Shown here piece by piece: positions 43,761-54,891 of a stretch of DNA of 64,000 bases (its first letter is position 1; each line of letters opens with the position of its first letter). The stretch comes from Streptomyces sp. NA02950 (GTDB lineage: Bacteria > Actinomycetota > Actinomycetes > Streptomycetales > Streptomycetaceae). The stretch is taken from assembly GCF_013364155.1 (NCBI RefSeq), contig NZ_CP054916.1:4337001-4401000 (forward strand), written 5' to 3'. The notes beneath the pieces are model-generated. The model was not told the DNA's origin. It did no database searches and saw only the letters and a program-made list of their open reading frames with translations. The position numbers and the translations under genes were made by a program.

Positions 43761-44300
43761 TCAGCTCAGGCCGAGGTCGGCGAGGGAGTACGCCGGGAGA
43801 TAGCGCAGCCCGGCGTCCGCGATGGCCGGTGCGGCGCCGCGCTCGACGATCGTGGCGACGGCGACGACCTCGGCGCCCGCCTCGCGCGCCGCCTCGACCG
43901 CGGTCAGCGGGGAGCCGCCGGTGGTGGAGGTGTCCTCGACCACCAGCACCCGGCGGCCCGCGATGTCCGGGCCCTCGATCCGCCGCTGGAGACCGTGGGT
44001 CTTCTGCGCCTTGCGGACGACGAACGCGTCGAGGCGGCGGCCCCGCGCGGCGGCCGCGTGCAGCATCGACGTGGCCACCGGGTCGGCGCCGAGGGTGAGC
44101 CCGCCCACCGCGTCGTACTCCAGGTCGGCCGTGGCGTCGAGCATGACCTGTCCGACCAGCGGCGCGGCCTCGGCGTCCAGGGTGATCCGGCGCAGGTCGA
44201 TGTAGTAGTCGGCCTCCCGCCCGGAGGAGAGGGTCACCTTGCCGTGGACCACGGCCTTGTCCTTGATCTGCCGCAGCAGGGCGTCACGCGCATCGCTCAT
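43761..44300 (-). CDS. pyrE: Orotate phosphoribosyltransferase
   Basis: PyrE attaches PRPP to orotate in pyrimidine synthesis. The 179-residue protein has LSSGREADYYIDLRRITLD, VGGLTLGADPVATSML, VVRKAQKTHGLQRRIEG with the flexible-loop Lys, and the PRPP-binding motif RVLVVEDTSTTGGSPLTAV. Actinobacterial length. It is upstream of fba on the same strand with the parS site between; the other pyr genes are not here. Confidence 0.95.
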   Translation of the reverse strand: MSDARDALLRQIKDKAVVHGKVTLSSGREADYYIDLRRITLDAEAAPLVGQVMLDATADLEYDAVGGLTLGADPVATSMLHAAAARGRRLDAFVVRKAQKTHGLQRRIEGPDIAGRRVLVVEDTSTTGGSPLTAVEAAREAGAEVVAVATIVERGAAPAIADAGLRYLPAYSLADLGLS

Positions 44301-44355
44301 GCCGATGAGCTTATGCGGTGTGCCGGGACGCCCCGCGACACCCTCCGGACGGCCG

Positions 44356-45177
44356 CTACGCCAGGCTCCGCCAGCTCCAGGTCGTGGCCATCTCCAGCGG
44401 GTCGATGGGGGTGACCAGGCGCGGCACGGTGTTGAGACCGTTGGGCGGACCGGACTGCGGCTCGACGCACACCGCCTCCGCCTGCTCGTCGTAGATCACC
44501 ACCCACTCACTGCGGCTGGTGACCTTCAGCTCCAGCCGGCGCGGCCAGGTGAGCGTGACGTCCACCCCGGCGGGCATGCCGAAGCAGTCGTCCCAGGGGC
44601 CGGGGCCCGGCGGGATCCGCCGGCCGGTGGGGAGATGGTCCTCGCCGCGCTCCTCCTGCCACTCGGCGTCGAAGGCGAGCCGGACCTCCTCACCGCCGCC
44701 GTCCAGGGTGCGCAGGAACCACGGGTGCCAGCCCGCCTGGGCCGGGAAGGAGTCGCCCTCGGTCTCCACGCTCATGGTCGCGGTCAGGCTGTCCGGGGTC
44801 AGCTCGAAGGTCTGGGTGACCCGGCCCTCGTACGGCCACGGGTCCGCGAGGTCGTAGGTGAAGGCGGCGGAGGACGGACCGGTGGCGACCGGGCGCCAGG
44901 CGACGTCCCGGCCGGTGCCGTGGATCGCGTGCGGCGCCGCGTTCACGGGCAGTTGATGGGTCCGGCCGCCGTTGCGGAACCGTCCGAGCTCGACCCGGCC
45001 GCACCACGGCACCATCGGGAAGGACCCGTACCGCGGGCCCTGGCGCAGCACCTCCGTACCGCCGATGCGCAGCGAGCCGATACGGCAGCCGTTGTCGGGC
45101 GAAACGGTCAGCTCGGCGTCACCGGCGGTCAGCCGTACGCCCTTGGTCTCCGTTGTCTCTTCGGTGGTCACGTCCAC
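44356..45177 (-). CDS. Aldose 1-epimerase family protein
   Basis: A 273-residue galactose-mutarotase-like protein. Landmarks: DNGCRIGSLRIGGTEVLRQG, SFPMVPWCGRVELGRF, the catalytic-site pattern AAPHAIHGTGRDVAW with a conserved His, AGWHPWFLRTLDGG with the second His, and late VCVEPQSGPPNGLNTVP with the conserved Glu. It interconverts anomers of a sugar or acts on a sugar phosphate; the substrate is not clear. The GTG start has no strong Shine-Dalgarno, and a second GTG is two codons later. It lies 55 bp upstream of pyrE on the same strand. Confidence 0.88.
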   Translation of the reverse strand: MDVTTEETTETKGVRLTAGDAELTVSPDNGCRIGSLRIGGTEVLRQGPRYGSFPMVPWCGRVELGRFRNGGRTHQLPVNAAPHAIHGTGRDVAWRPVATGPSSAAFTYDLADPWPYEGRVTQTFELTPDSLTATMSVETEGDSFPAQAGWHPWFLRTLDGGGEEVRLAFDAEWQEERGEDHLPTGRRIPPGPGPWDDCFGMPAGVDVTLTWPRRLELKVTSRSEWVVIYDEQAEAVCVEPQSGPPNGLNTVPRLVTPIDPLEMATTWSWRSLA

Positions 45178-45247
45178 GAGCCTATGTGCAGCGGCTCACC
45201 GGCGGCGGCTCCCGGGGCGGCCCACCGGCGGCGGCTACGAGCGGTGG

Positions 45248-46237
45248 CTATCGGCGGCGGCGGAGCACCCGGCGGCCGACCACGACGGCGGAGGCGAGCA
45301 CCACGGCCGCGGCGGGCGCGGCCCAGCGCAGCGCGGCGCTGGTGGACACGGCCTCCGGGGCGGGAACGGGGGCGTAGCGGCCGCGGGGCGGGGCATGGTC
45401 GACCTCCTCGGTGGAGCGGCCGATCATGGTCCGGCGGGCGTGGGCGGCCTCGGCCGGGGGCTCGTCCTCGGCCTCGCCCAGGCCGCTGGCCTCGTCCATG
45501 GATCCGACACCGTTCACCGCGTCCATACTGTCGACATCCTCGGCACCGTCGACATCGTCGAGATCACCGACGTCGTCCAGCTCGCCGATGTCGCCGCCCC
45601 CGGCGTCAGCGGCGGCCGCGGCCTCGTCGTCATCGAGGTCAGCCCGCGGGTCCAGGGACGACGGCGGGATGTCGGTGTCGAAGACCGACCGCGGTTCGCC
45701 GCCCGCCTCGTCCTGCCCGTCCCGCTCGCCCCGTTCGTCCTGTTCATCCCGCGCATCGCCTTCGTCCCGCGCATCGGGCACGGCCGGGGCGGGCGGGGTG
45801 ATCGGGGACGCCTCCAGCCCGGACGCCAGCGCCGAGGCGAAGCGGTCCAGCAGCCGGTGAGCGGCCGTGTCCGTGGCCTCGTCGTCGAACTCCGCGAGCC
45901 GGCCCTCGCGGTGGACCGTTCCGGAGCAGACCAGCGTGGTGCCGCCCTCGGCGGTCTTCGGCGTGATCGTCAGCGTGAGCTTGACCGAGCCGCTGCCGCG
46001 CGCCTCGGTGCCCTCGCCCTCGACCTCGAAGGCGCCGTCGCGCTCGCCGACGCGCAGGGCCCCGCGGTAGGTGATGGTGGATCCGCCGATACGCAGCCGC
46101 AGCCGACCCGCGAGCGGCCCCGCCGCCTCGTCGGCGTCCTGCTGGAGCCCGGGGACGCAGCGGGCGATGCGGTCGGGCTCCGCCAGTGCCGACCGGACGG
46201 TGCCGACGGGAAACGGAACGAATACCTCATGCTCCAT
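45248..46237 (-). CDS. SRPBCC (CoxG-like) protein with acidic linker and C-terminal membrane anchor
   Basis: A 329-residue protein. Residues 1-about 145 form an SRPBCC/CoxG-like domain (VFVPFPVGTVRSALAEPDRI, CVPGLQQ, VEGEGTEARGSGSVKLTLTI, LAEFDDEATDTAAHRLLDRF). A long Asp/Glu-rich linker follows (about 150-265, with runs such as GELDDVGDLDDVDGAEDVDS). It ends in one C-terminal membrane span (about 304-321) and an Arg tail (RRVLRRRR). CoxG-like domains are linked to molybdenum hydroxylase or lipid-binding roles; no such partner is next door. Tethering to the membrane by an acidic linker is unusual. Confidence 0.82.
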   Translation of the reverse strand: MEHEVFVPFPVGTVRSALAEPDRIARCVPGLQQDADEAAGPLAGRLRLRIGGSTITYRGALRVGERDGAFEVEGEGTEARGSGSVKLTLTITPKTAEGGTTLVCSGTVHREGRLAEFDDEATDTAAHRLLDRFASALASGLEASPITPPAPAVPDARDEGDARDEQDERGERDGQDEAGGEPRSVFDTDIPPSSLDPRADLDDDEAAAAADAGGGDIGELDDVGDLDDVDGAEDVDSMDAVNGVGSMDEASGLGEAEDEPPAEAAHARRTMIGRSTEEVDHAPPRGRYAPVPAPEAVSTSAALRWAAPAAAVVLASAVVVGRRVLRRRR

Positions 46238-46385
46238 GACTCAAGACACTACCCATCGTGCGTCCCATGAGACCCGTTCCCGCGCAACTTTCGCCGCCCG
46301 CTCCCGCGAATTGGCGACCCGTGCGCGACCCGTGCGTGACCCGTGCGCGACCCGGCCGCGTAACCAACCTCCCCGGACAGCACAA

Positions 46386-47996
46386 CTAGTCCCCGTAGCC
46401 GTAGCGCGGATGCATCAGGGTGGAGGCGGGCAGTCCGGGCTCGCGGTGGCGCCCGGCCGCGCGGGCGGCGGCCCGGAGGCCACCGGGGGTCAGGGAGTGC
46501 GGACGCGGGCCGCGGGGGGACAGCCCCAGCGGGACCGGGGAGCGGGCCGCGAGCAGAAAGCCCCAGTCGCGCGGCGCCCCGTCGGTTCCCGGGACGGAGA
46601 ACACCGGACGCCGGGCGCCGATCACATACGGCACGGTCCGCAGCCCGGCGGACCGCATCGTGGCGTCCACCGTCCAGTACGTATGCGACCGGGGGTGCAG
46701 CGCGCCCGCGTGGACGACCAGCCGTCCGCCGGGCGCGAGCACCCGCTCGGCCAGCCCGTAGAACTCCTGCGAGTAGAACTTGGTGCCCGCGGTGAGCCGC
46801 GGGTCCGGCAGATCGCTCACCACCACGTCGTACGCGGTGCACCGACGCAGCCAGTCGAAGGCGTCGGCGGTGACCACCCGCACCCGGGGGTCGCGGTAGG
46901 CGCGGGCGTTGAGCGCGGAGAGATCGGGGTCGCGGCGGGCCAGCCGCACCACCGCCGGATCGCGCTCGACGACGGTGACCGACCGGACCCCGGTGTACCG
47001 CAGCACCTCGCGGGCCGCGAGCCCGTCGCCGCCGCCCAGCACCAGGACGCGGCCGTGCGGCCCGGCGGCCATGGCCGGGTGGATCAGTGCCTCGTGGTAG
47101 CGGACCTCATCGCGCCCGGAGACCCGCAGCCGCCCGTCGAGGAAGAGCGACAGGGGCCGCCCGCTGGCCCGGCCGCCCGCGAGCACCACCTCCTGGACGC
47201 CGGTGCGCAGCGCGACGCGGACCCCCGGGCCGTAGACCGCCTGCCGGGCGGCCCGCTCGAAGGAGGGGGTGAGCGCGGCGCCCGCGGCCAGCAGGGCCAG
47301 CACCGTCACATTGGCGACGATCAGCGTCCAGCGTGCCCGGCCGCTCAGATCGCGGCGGAACAGCCACAGCACCAGCACCGCGCCCGCCACCGCGTTGACC
47401 GCGCCGGTGACCAGCGCGCCGGTGAGCTGTCCGAAGGCGGGCAGCAGCAGAAAGGGGAAGGCGAGCCCGCCGACCAGCGCGCCCACGTAGTCCGCCGCGA
47501 ACAGATCGGCGACCGCGCCGCCCGCGTCCTGCCGCCGCACCCGCTGGATGAGGGTCATCAGCAGCGGCACCTCGGCACCGATGAGGACGCCGATGGCCAG
47601 TGAGAAGCCGACGAGCGCGGAGCGGGAGTGGCCGCACCACGCGAAACTCGCGTACAGCGCCATCGCCGAGCAGCCGCCGACCAGCGCGAGCACCACCTCG
47701 ACCGCGCCGAAGCCGACGGCGGCCCGGCAGCGCAGCCGCTTGGCCAGCAGTGAGCCGATGCCCATGGCGAAGACCATGACCGACAGCACCACCGATGCCT
47801 GGGTGACCGAGTCACCGGCCAAATAGGAGGCGAGGGCGACGAGTTCGAGCTCGTAGACCAAGCCGCAGGCGGCGCAGACGAAGACGGTGAGGAGGACGAG
47901 GAAGCGGCCGATCCCGGCCCGGACGGGCAGCCGTACCGGAGGCTCGGGCTCCGGCGACGGCGCATCCGAGACGGCGGACGTCGGCGCATCGATCAC
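46386..47996 (-). CDS. Polyamine aminopropyltransferase-like membrane protein
   Basis: A 536-residue protein with about seven N-terminal membrane spans (residues 30-250, such as [20 protein letters not shown] and [20 protein letters not shown]) fused to a spermidine-synthase-like Rossmann domain: [20 protein letters not shown], the SAM-type loop [33 protein letters not shown], and the DAFDWLRR and [11 protein letters not shown] segments. The catalytic Asp-Leu-Pro-Asp is present. Membrane-fused versions are common in actinobacteria and their substrate is unknown; they may not make spermidine. GTG start at 47996. Single gene unit. Confidence 0.88.
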   Translation of the reverse strand: MIDAPTSAVSDAPSPEPEPPVRLPVRAGIGRFLVLLTVFVCAACGLVYELELVALASYLAGDSVTQASVVLSVMVFAMGIGSLLAKRLRCRAAVGFGAVEVVLALVGGCSAMALYASFAWCGHSRSALVGFSLAIGVLIGAEVPLLMTLIQRVRRQDAGGAVADLFAADYVGALVGGLAFPFLLLPAFGQLTGALVTGAVNAVAGAVLVLWLFRRDLSGRARWTLIVANVTVLALLAAGAALTPSFERAARQAVYGPGVRVALRTGVQEVVLAGGRASGRPLSLFLDGRLRVSGRDEVRYHEALIHPAMAAGPHGRVLVLGGGDGLAAREVLRYTGVRSVTVVERDPAVVRLARRDPDLSALNARAYRDPRVRVVTADAFDWLRRCTAYDVVVSDLPDPRLTAGTKFYSQEFYGLAERVLAPGGRLVVHAGALHPRSHTYWTVDATMRSAGLRTVPYVIGARRPVFSVPGTDGAPRDWGFLLAARSPVPLGLSPRGPRPHSLTPGGLRAAARAAGRHREPGLPASTLMHPRYGYGD

Positions 47997-48103
47997 AAAG
48001 GGAACGTTACGTCACATAATGCCTACCGTTCGTCACCCACACGGGTGCATTGACGGCCGCTCATCCGTATGCCGACCCGGTCCGCCCAGTGGCTCACCCT
48101 CCG

Positions 48104-48682
48104 CTAGCCACAGGCCACTTGGGCCGGAACGCCGCCCTCCGGTATCCCGCCCGCACCCGGCGGCCGCAGCCCGGCCGGGCGCCGGGCCCCCACACAGGTG
48201 CGGGTGGTCACCAACCGCCCCTCCTGGGGATAGGCGTGCCAGGTCCGCCAGCCCACCGTGCCCTCGTGCCACTGCGCGAGCAGCGCGGTGAACGCGTGCG
48301 GACTGCCAGGAAACGTGCCCGCGAGACCGTGCGGATGATCGGCGACCAGGGCCAGCAGCTCCTGGGCGCGTCCGGCGAACGACCCTTCCGACAACTCCTC
48401 GACGCGCGCCGCGAATTCATACTCGCGGCCGTCGACAAGGGTGGAGACCCCCAGCGGAAGCGGGGTGCTGCTGCCGGATATACAGGCCACGGTCTCCGAG
48501 CAGTGGCCGTCCTCCCCGTCGAGAAGGACCTGGTGAGAGGCGCCGAGAAGCCTCAACCGCATGACGTGGCCATGGAGTTGGAGATCGAGTTCGGCCAGGG
48601 CGGGAAGCGGTTCCCGCCCCAGGCACCAGGCGAGATCAGCGGCGCGGGTATCGGTGTAAGCAGTCTTGAGGGTCGTGAGCAT
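48104..48682 (-). CDS. DUF2617 family protein
   Basis: A 192-residue soluble protein. I chose the ATG at 48682 (MLTTLKTAYTDTRAADLAWC), since the longer open frame upstream has no homology. Core sequence: LAELDLQLHGHVMRLRLLGA, SETVACISG, REYEFAARVEELSEGSFAGR, LVADHPHGLAGTFPGSPHAF, LAQWHEGTVGWRTWHAYPQE and RLVTTRTCVG. The strand-helix layout with TALLAQ is that of DUF2617, known from actinobacteria but uncharacterised. It is a single gene between the polyamine-synthase-like gene and a gap with repeats. Confidence 0.85.
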   Translation of the reverse strand: MLTTLKTAYTDTRAADLAWCLGREPLPALAELDLQLHGHVMRLRLLGASHQVLLDGEDGHCSETVACISGSSTPLPLGVSTLVDGREYEFAARVEELSEGSFAGRAQELLALVADHPHGLAGTFPGSPHAFTALLAQWHEGTVGWRTWHAYPQEGRLVTTRTCVGARRPAGLRPPGAGGIPEGGVPAQVACG

Positions 48683-49039
48683 GGGTCGGCTCCGCAAGCA
48701 CGCAGTGGAAAAAGATGGGCCGGCTCGCCCCGCGGTGGACCAGGGGTATACGCATACGCCGGCTCGTGCCCACGTGGGGTCCGTTGGGTCGGTGGTGGTA
48801 TACGGAATCATGAAATGCTCGGCGCCACATCGTTTTTACCCACCTTCACCGGGTTTCCACCCCCTAGGGCGCCCACCCGATCAAGTGTTCAACAACCGTG
48901 CGCCCGGCGCACGATGGCGCGCCGGGCGTGGGATGTGGATTCTATGGTCCGTCAGTTCACTGTAGGCGCAGGTGAATCGGCGCATATCCGGTGCAATCGC
49001 CGGGTGATGCGGAGCTGCGCGGATGCGTCGGCGTGGCCG
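48683..49039. other. 357-bp intergenic stretch with two GTATAC motifs and a hairpin
   Basis: Between the DUF2617 gene and the Gly/Cys-tailed gene, both minus strand. It contains GTATAC at 48746-48751 and 48798-48803, which could be promoter or operator elements for DUF2617, and the hairpin at 48901-48928. I see no further ORF with a convincing start in it. Confidence 0.5.
48901..48928 (-). terminator. Hairpin downstream of the Gly/Cys-tailed protein gene
   Basis: CGCCCGGCGC with GCGCCGGGCG (48901-48910 with 48919-48928) and an 8-nt loop, about 110 bp beyond the stop codon of the minus-strand gene. Confidence 0.6.
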
Positions 49040-49315
49040 TCAGCAGCCGCCACCACCACCACCGCCGCAGCCACCCCCGCCGCCCCCACCGCCACACGAC
49101 GAGCCACCGCCGCAGGAGGAACCGCCTCCGCAGGACGAGCCCCCTCCGCACGACGAACCCCCGGCGCTGCCGCCACCGGCCCACCAGCTCCCCGAGGAGC
49201 CTCCCCCATAGCCCCGCCGGGACCGCGCGGGATGCCCCTTGGACCGGCTCGCCCCCACCGCGGCCAGCGCCGCGACCGTGAAGGCCACCACCACGAAGAC
49301 AACGACAGAAACCAT
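49040..49315 (-). CDS. Small membrane protein with Gly/Cys-rich repeat tail
   Basis: A 91-residue protein: one N-terminal hydrophobic segment (residues 1-about 20, MVSVVVFVVVAFTVAALAAV), a short basic stretch (SRSKGHPARSRRGYGG), then a repetitive tail with units SSCGGG repeated four times and ending in Gly runs with two more cysteines, the last as C-terminal residue. That is six cysteines in about 40 residues, spaced by glycine. It could be a membrane- or surface-anchored thiol-rich protein, or a short relative of the TIGR04222 group of Gly/Cys-tailed proteins. The ATG at 49315 is preceded by GTGAGGACGC with AAGGAG further upstream. Its opposite strand also stays open, but this frame has the recognisable membrane helix. 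Confidence 0.6.
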   Translation of the reverse strand: MVSVVVFVVVAFTVAALAAVGASRSKGHPARSRRGYGGGSSGSWWAGGGSAGGSSCGGGSSCGGGSSCGGGSSCGGGGGGGGCGGGGGGGC

Positions 49316-49444
49316 GCGTCCTCACTCTCCTTCCAAGCCCCCGTACAGCGAGGTACCGCGTCGTACCTGATCCGCTCCTGCCCGCCGCCGCCACGACCGA
49401 AAGCGAAGTTGAGGAAGTCCAGAGGTTCGAAGGAGGATGGCGCC

Positions 49445-50614
49445 ATGGGACGACCGCTGCTCAATCGCCGACTGGCCGCATTCGGCACCACGATCTTCGC
49501 CGAGATGTCCGCCCTCGCCGTGCGCACCGGCGCGATCAATCTGGGCCAGGGATTTCCCGACACCGACGGCCCGGAGGAGGTGCGGGAGGCCGCGGTGCGC
49601 GCGCTGCGCGACGGCCGCGGCAATCAGTACCCGCCCGGCCCCGGAGTGCCCGAACTGCGCAGCGCGGTCGCCGAGCACCAGCTGCGCTGGTACGGGCTCA
49701 CCTTCGACCCGGACCGTGAGGTGCTGGTCACCGCGGGTGCCACCGAGGCGATCGCCGCCTCGCTGCTGGCACTGGTGGAGCCGGGCGACGAGGTGATCGC
49801 GCTGGAGCCGTACTACGACTCCTACGCCGCCTCCATCGCGATGGCGGGCGGCACCCGGGTCCCGGTCACCCTCCGACCGCAGGGCAACGGCTTCGGCCTG
49901 GACCTCGACGAACTGCGGGCCGCCGTCACCGACCGCACCCGCCTCATCCTGCTCAACACCCCGCACAACCCCACCGGCACCGTGCTCACCCCCGATGAGC
50001 TGGCCGCCGTCGCCGAGCTGGCCGTGGAGCGCGATCTGCTGGTGGTGACGGACGAGGTCTACGAGCACCTCGCCTTCGACACCGGCCACACCCCGCTGGT
50101 CTCCTTCCCCGGGATGCGCGAGCGCACGGTGACCATCGGCAGCGCGGGCAAGACCTTCTCCTTCACCGGCTGGAAGGTCGGCTGGGTAACCGGCTCCCCG
50201 GAGCTGGTCACGGCGGTCCGCTCGGCCAAGCAGTATCTGACCTTCGTCTCCGCCGGACCCTTCCAGTACGCGGTCGCCGAGGCGCTCCGGCTCCCGGACG
50301 ACTACTTCCACGGCATCCGCGAGGATCTGCGGATCAAGCGCGATCTGCTGGCCGGCGGTCTGACCGACGCGGGCTTCACGGTCTTCCGCCCGTCGGGCAC
50401 GTACTTCATCACCACCGACATCCGTCCGCTCGGCGAGAGCGACGGCTTCGCGTTCTGCCGCTCGCTGCCCGACCGCTGCGGGGTGGTGGCCGTGCCGAAC
50501 GCGGTCTTCTACGACCACCAGGACCAGGGCGCGCCCTTCGTACGCTTCGCCTTCTGCAAGCGCACCAGTGTGCTGACCGAGGCGGTCGGACGGCTCAAGG
50601 GCCTGGCGGGCTGA
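49445..50614 (+). CDS. Class I/II aminotransferase (DapC / kynurenine-aminotransferase type)
   Basis: A 389-residue fold-type I PLP enzyme: INLGQGFPDTDGPEEV, YPPGPGVPELRSAVAEHQLR, TAGATEAIAASLLALVEPGD for phosphate binding, LLNTPHNPTGTVLTPDEL, VVTDEVYEHLAFD with the PLP-nitrogen Asp, and the Schiff-base lysine in IGSAGKTFSFTGWKVGW. The N-terminal FPD motif and overall pattern are those of kynurenine/glutamine aminotransferase or N-succinyldiaminopimelate aminotransferase. Substrate not clear. The ATG at 49445 follows GAAGGAGGATGGCGCC. It converges with the YbjN gene at a strong hairpin. Confidence 0.9.
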   Translation: MGRPLLNRRLAAFGTTIFAEMSALAVRTGAINLGQGFPDTDGPEEVREAAVRALRDGRGNQYPPGPGVPELRSAVAEHQLRWYGLTFDPDREVLVTAGATEAIAASLLALVEPGDEVIALEPYYDSYAASIAMAGGTRVPVTLRPQGNGFGLDLDELRAAVTDRTRLILLNTPHNPTGTVLTPDELAAVAELAVERDLLVVTDEVYEHLAFDTGHTPLVSFPGMRERTVTIGSAGKTFSFTGWKVGWVTGSPELVTAVRSAKQYLTFVSAGPFQYAVAEALRLPDDYFHGIREDLRIKRDLLAGGLTDAGFTVFRPSGTYFITTDIRPLGESDGFAFCRSLPDRCGVVAVPNAVFYDHQDQGAPFVRFAFCKRTSVLTEAVGRLKGLAG

Positions 50615-50648
50615 CCCGGGCGGCCTCGGGCGGCCCGTGAAAAGGCGT

Positions 50649-50698
50649 GAGCCCGGTCGCGCACCGTCGCCTCGGCGGGCGGTGCGGCGGCCGGGCTC
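50649..50698. terminator. Bidirectional terminator between aminotransferase and YbjN genes
   Basis: An interrupted long stem: GAGCCCGG with CCGGGCTC (50649-50656 with 50691-50698), then CGC/GCG and GCACCG/CGGTGC nearer the loop. It lies between convergent genes. Confidence 0.75.
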
Positions 50699-50726
50699 CG
50701 CTGTGTCCCGTGGGCCCGGTGGAGGC

Positions 50727-51263
50727 TCAGCTCTCGTCGTCGCCCGGCTTCTCGTCGCCGTCGGACTCGATGTCGGCCTCCAGGCCGAGCTGCTCGACCA
50801 GCCACTTGTCGAACTCGATGGAAGCCCGCACCCAGCTGACCGTGCTGGACACGAAGTGCTCCAGGCTGACGCCGGTGCCCGTCAGCATCTGCGCCTCACC
50901 GATCAGCCGGACCGTGCCGTCGTCGTTGGTGTGGGTGTAGACCTTCGGCCACAACGTACGACGGTTCCAGTCGTCGATCGCCTCGAGCAGCCGCGGCTTC
51001 TCGTCGATGCCGTGCGGCCGGTCGTAGAACGTCCGGACGGAGAAGACCTGCTGCTCCTCCTCACCGCGGAACATGAAGTACGTGCGGAACTGCTCCCACG
51101 GCGCGGCGAGGTCCCCCTCCTCGTCGACGACGTACTTCAGCTCCATCTGCTCCAGCAGCTGCTTGACCAGGTCCTGGTCGGGCAGCACGGGGCCACTCGG
51201 ACCCGCCGGTTCGGGCTCGGGCTGGCCCCCGAAATTCGGAATCGAGGACGGGTCGATGCTCAC
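50727..51263 (-). CDS. YbjN-domain protein
   Basis: A 178-residue acidic soluble protein. I chose the GTG at 51263 (VSIDPSSIPNFGGQPEPEPA) since the longer open frame lacks homology. The core (about 35-150) has the YbjN/T3SS-chaperone-like pattern: LLEQMELKYVVDEEGDLAAP, YFMFRGEEEQQVFSVRTFYD, LEAIDDWNRRTLWPKVYTHT, LIGEAQMLTGTGVSLEHFVS and SWVRASIEFDKWLVEQLG. The C terminus is an acidic tail. Its position next to clpB is conserved in Streptomyces to my memory; function unknown, possibly chaperone-like. Confidence 0.85.
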   Translation of the reverse strand: MSIDPSSIPNFGGQPEPEPAGPSGPVLPDQDLVKQLLEQMELKYVVDEEGDLAAPWEQFRTYFMFRGEEEQQVFSVRTFYDRPHGIDEKPRLLEAIDDWNRRTLWPKVYTHTNDDGTVRLIGEAQMLTGTGVSLEHFVSSTVSWVRASIEFDKWLVEQLGLEADIESDGDEKPGDDES

Positions 51264-51349
51264 CGTGGATTTCCCTTCGTATGGATACCGCCATCCTCCC
51301 TCACACCCGCCCCTGCCGTGCAACCCCGGCCGGGTCCGGGACGGGTGCG

Positions 51350-53944
<2,595 letters not shown>

Positions 53945-54016
53945 GTCCCTGTGCTCCTCCTCGCTTCCATGACCCTACCGATAAGGCTCAATCCTGCCCT
54001 GCCCAACCTCCGTAAA

Positions 54017-54037
54017 CTTGAGTCTATTCCACTCAAC
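54017..54037. promoter_or_regulatory. HAIR element (HspR operator) upstream of clpB
   Basis: CTTGAGT-N7-ACTCAAC matches the HspR consensus CTTGAGT-N7-ACTCAAG at 13 of 14 arm positions. It lies 73-93 nt upstream of the clpB start, in the divergent region shared with the gene at 54076. Confidence 0.9.
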
Positions 54038-54075
54038 TGTGCTGCGCCAACACTTCCGGCCGTAGGTTCTGGGCC

Positions 54076-54489
54076 ATGGCCATCGATCCCCGCAACCCGG
54101 ACCCCGGCTACCTCGCCTTCTGGCGCGAGCGCCATCTGTGCACCCTGACCACCCCGCGCCCGGACGGCACCCCGCATGTGGTCCCGGTCGGGGTCACCTA
54201 CGACCCCGAGGCAGGGCTCGCCCGCGTCATCACCAACCGGCACAGCCGCAAGGTCGCCCATGTCCGCGCCGCGGGCGACGGCGGCGCACGGGTCGCCGTC
54301 TGCCAGCTCGCGGAGGGACGGTGGGCCACCCTGGAGGGGCTCGCCGTGGTCCGCGAGGAGCCGGAGCTCGTCGCGGACGCCGTCCGCCGCTACGCGGAGC
54401 GGTACCACCGCACCCCGGCCCCCAACCCCGACCGGGTCATGATCGAGATCACCGTCACCCGCGCCATGGGCCGGGCGCCAGCACCATGA
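54076..54489 (+). CDS. F420/FMN-dependent oxidoreductase-like (PNPOx fold) protein
   Basis: A 137-residue split-beta-barrel protein: PDPGYLAFWRERHLCTLTTP, the strand pair RPDGTPHVVPVGVTYDPEAG, RVITNRHSRKVAHVRAAGDG and RVAVCQLAEGRWATLEGLAV. This fits the FDOR-B/Rv1155-like family of F420- or flavin-dependent reductases, several of which act on biliverdin or menaquinone. Substrate unknown. It is divergent from clpB and shares the HAIR-containing region, so it might respond to HspR. Confidence 0.82.
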   Translation: MAIDPRNPDPGYLAFWRERHLCTLTTPRPDGTPHVVPVGVTYDPEAGLARVITNRHSRKVAHVRAAGDGGARVAVCQLAEGRWATLEGLAVVREEPELVADAVRRYAERYHRTPAPNPDRVMIEITVTRAMGRAPAP

Positions 54490-54787
54490 TCCACGCGTCG
54501 CGGGCCCGGCGCCCGGCCGGCAGCACCCCCACCGCGAAGGTGCCGATCGCCATCATGATCATGGTGGCGGACAGCACCCGCCGTCCGATCCGGTCCCCCA
54601 GCGGCCCGAAGACCAGCCCGCCCAGCGGACGCACCAGGAACACCACGGCGAAGGTGGCGAAGGCGGAGACCACCCGGGTGGCCAGGTCGTCGGCGGGGAA
54701 GAACACCTGGCCGAGGGTGACCGCGACATACGCGTAGCCGCCGAAGTCGAACCACTCCACGGTGTTGCCGACCGCCGTCGCCGCCAC
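54490..54787 (-). pseudogene. Remnant of an MFS (ProP/KgtP-like) transporter
   Basis: On the minus strand, the reading from GTG 54787 encodes the first spans of an MHS-type transporter: AATAVGNTVEWFDFGGYAYV, VVSAFATFAVVFLVRPLGGL, VFGPLGDRIGRRVLSATMIM and MAIGTFAVGVLP. Homology ends at about 54520, and the frame then runs into the end of the neighbouring gene. The sequence ahead of this start does not read cleanly, suggesting a frameshift too. With only about 100 of some 430 residues left it cannot be a functional transporter. Confidence 0.75.
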
Positions 54788-54891
54788 CGCGCGGCCCGCC
54801 CCGGCCCGGCCGCCCCGGGCGGTGCGGACCGTGCGGCGGTCTCCGGCCCGGACCGGTACTCATCGCTCAGCCGCCCACGGCGTCGGCGTCC

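Noticed and set aside
48050..49444. An 854-residue plus-strand ORF reaching into the aminotransferase
   Set aside because: Its N-terminal 465 residues have no homology and read through the DUF2617 and Gly/Cys genes; the aminotransferase has a good Shine-Dalgarno and ATG at 49445.
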